Notes under the pieces: generated by a model
Seen by the model: only the letters and a program-made list of their open reading frames with translations
Databases searched by the model: none
What the model was told of the DNA's origin: nothing
Position numbers and translations under genes: made by a program
In this document: positions 41,336-42,085 of the stretch, piece after piece
Layout: every line of letters begins with the position of its first letter
How positions within the stretch are numbered: position 1 is the first letter of the stretch
DNA from: an uncultured Propionibacteriaceae bacterium
GTDB lineage: Bacteria > Actinomycetota > Actinomycetes > Propionibacteriales > Propionibacteriaceae
NCBI GenBank assembly: GCA_938012815.1
Contig: CALLVV010000041.1
Span: 1-42,085 of the forward strand
DNA: 42,085 bases
Direction: 5' to 3'

Positions 41336-41559
41336 CATCACCGGCATCGCTGATGAGGAACCCCTCCGGTACGCCCGCAAGAGTGGTTGAGTCGTCAATG
41401 AAATTCCCGGGCCCCTGCCAGAGGACTTTCGCCTCGGTGAGATACGCCGAGACGAGCACGCTCGTTCTCGCCCCCGCGGCCTTGGGCGGCGATGGACTGG
41501 GGTCCGACACGGTTCATTCGCTGACGCGAACGGGCCGGCTCAACCGGCGATGCCCGCCT
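41336..41559. other. Intergenic stretch without a supported gene
   Basis: Between the riboswitch candidate and the cobQ stop. Two small hairpins are visible on the plus strand: CTCGG (41432-41436) with CCGAG (41446-41450), and just after it an ACGAG/CTCGT pair around a CACG loop. They could end a riboswitch-derived transcript or the cobQ message. Short open frames exist on both strands here but none has a ribosome-binding site, recognisable protein or promoter. Confidence 0.4.
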
Positions 41560-42085
41560 TCACCTCGCCACATCCAGCAGCGCCGGCACGTCCAGGGTGT
41601 CCTCGCAGGCATCCGCGAGTCTCTCGATCATGGCCTCCCGCTGCTCGGCGTATCCGGGGGCCCCCTCGCTGGGCCGCCAGTCGCTGCCGGTCAGCCGTGC
41701 GATCTCCTTGAGGAAGGCCCGGCGGAAACCGTCGGACTCGAAGGCCCCGTGCCACATGGTCCCGAAGGTCGCGCCGACCTGTTGTCCCTCGCAGAACTCC
41801 TCCCCGCCGGAGGCGTGAACCCGCCCGTGGTGGATGGTGTAGCCCTCCACCGGTTCTCCCCGCCAGGTCCCGGACGGCCTGCCGAGCACCTTCGCCTCGC
41901 CGAAACGCACCTCGCCGGGAAGCAGACCCAGGCCGGGGATGTCGCCGTCACCGGATTCGAGGTCGTCGAGGATGCGGTCGGTGAGCATCTGGTAGCCACC
42001 GCAGATGCCGAGCACGGGCCGCTGCTGCCGGGCGCGGATCCGGATCGCCTCCGCCAGACCTTTCTCCCTTAGCCAGGCCAGGTCC
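41560..42085 (-). CDS. cobQ: Cobyric acid synthase, C-terminal part (N-terminus beyond right edge)
   Basis: The last 175 codons or so of a glutamine-dependent cobyric acid synthase. This is the GATase domain: PVLGICGGYQMLTD with the nucleophilic Cys, IHHGRVHASGG, and GTMWHGAFESDGFRRAFL with the catalytic His, all as in CobQ. The enzyme amidates four carboxylates of adenosylcobyrinic acid a,c-diamide using glutamine, a step of B12 synthesis. The frame is open to the window edge. It may be regulated by, or collide with transcription from, the plus-strand riboswitch at 41115-41335. Confidence 0.92.
   Translation of the reverse strand, partial: DLAWLREKGLAEAIRIRARQQRPVLGICGGYQMLTDRILDDLESGDGDIPGLGLLPGEVRFGEAKVLGRPSGTWRGEPVEGYTIHHGRVHASGGEEFCEGQQVGATFGTMWHGAFESDGFRRAFLKEIARLTGSDWRPSEGAPGYAEQREAMIERLADACEDTLDVPALLDVAR

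Noticed and set aside
41247..41510. Minus-strand open frame of 87 codons with GTG start in the cobQ-purU gap
   Set aside because: Composition is acceptable, but there is no ribosome-binding site or promoter box and no recognised family, and it would lie over the riboswitch 3' half.
41101..42072. Plus-strand open frame of 323 codons beginning at the riboswitch
   Set aside because: Most of it is antisense to the well-supported cobQ sequence and its translation is Arg/Pro/Ser-rich, as expected for a shadow frame in GC-rich DNA.

Overview
The window is GC-rich DNA with a strong G/C bias at third codon positions. It encodes a mycothiol-dependent formaldehyde dehydrogenase, an actinobacterial-type methionyl-tRNA synthetase and a punA-pmmB pair arranged as in mycobacteria. 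It reads as an actinobacterial chromosome; Propionibacteriaceae (an Arachnia- or Tessaracoccus-like organism) is my best guess, by inference only. There are no rRNA or tRNA genes, no transposases, phage genes or cas genes. Almost everything is intact and ordinary in base composition, so this is core rather than imported DNA.

Layout. Positions 1-5375 (minus strand) hold a tightly coupled four-gene unit: SWIM zinc-finger protein, DUF5691 repeat protein, MoxR-type AAA ATPase and DUF5682 protein, the last running off the left edge. Its biochemical role is undescribed as far as I know. Positions 5522-6837 carry mscR (S-hydroxymethyl-mycothiol dehydrogenase) and an intergenic region with an exact 30-bp direct repeat. 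Positions 6837-14816 hold two different SF2 helicases, a GNAT-Nudix fusion, a small membrane protein and a membrane-anchored glycerophosphodiester phosphodiesterase. Positions 14890-17731 carry a TM2 protein, purine nucleoside phosphorylase and a phosphohexomutase. Positions 17793-23488 hold three consecutive paralogous DUF2207 membrane proteins, each with a signal peptide and a Gly/Ser/Phe tail.

From 42085 back to 23601 everything recognisable as a gene is on the minus strand: cobQ (partial, right edge), purU, a CBS/CorC-type membrane protein, an APH-like kinase, then a nucleoside uptake and salvage operon (BMP-type lipoprotein, NupO-like ATPase, two permeases, cdd, add). That operon continues through RNase HI, a ThrE-type exporter, an S9 peptidase and a small ABC ATPase/membrane pair, up to metG. 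Most neighbours overlap by 1-11 bp, indicating translational coupling. Together with punA and pmmB on the other strand, the nucleoside genes form a salvage pathway: import, deamination by Cdd and Add, phosphorolysis by PunA, and sugar-phosphate handling by the mutase.

Regulatory signals. Ten genes have a TANNNT hexamer 6-10 nt before the start codon, the spacing expected for leaderless or nearly leaderless transcripts. A perfect 15-bp inverted repeat lies between the binding-protein gene and the rest of the nucleoside transporter operon. A probable cobalamin riboswitch lies on the plus strand at about 41115-41335 and points towards the 3' end of cobQ, not towards any recognisable plus-strand gene. 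This orphan or antisense riboswitch, the SWIM/DUF5691/MoxR/DUF5682 unit, the DUF2207 triplet and a sliding-clamp-type motif at the end of RNase HI are the points most worth following up.
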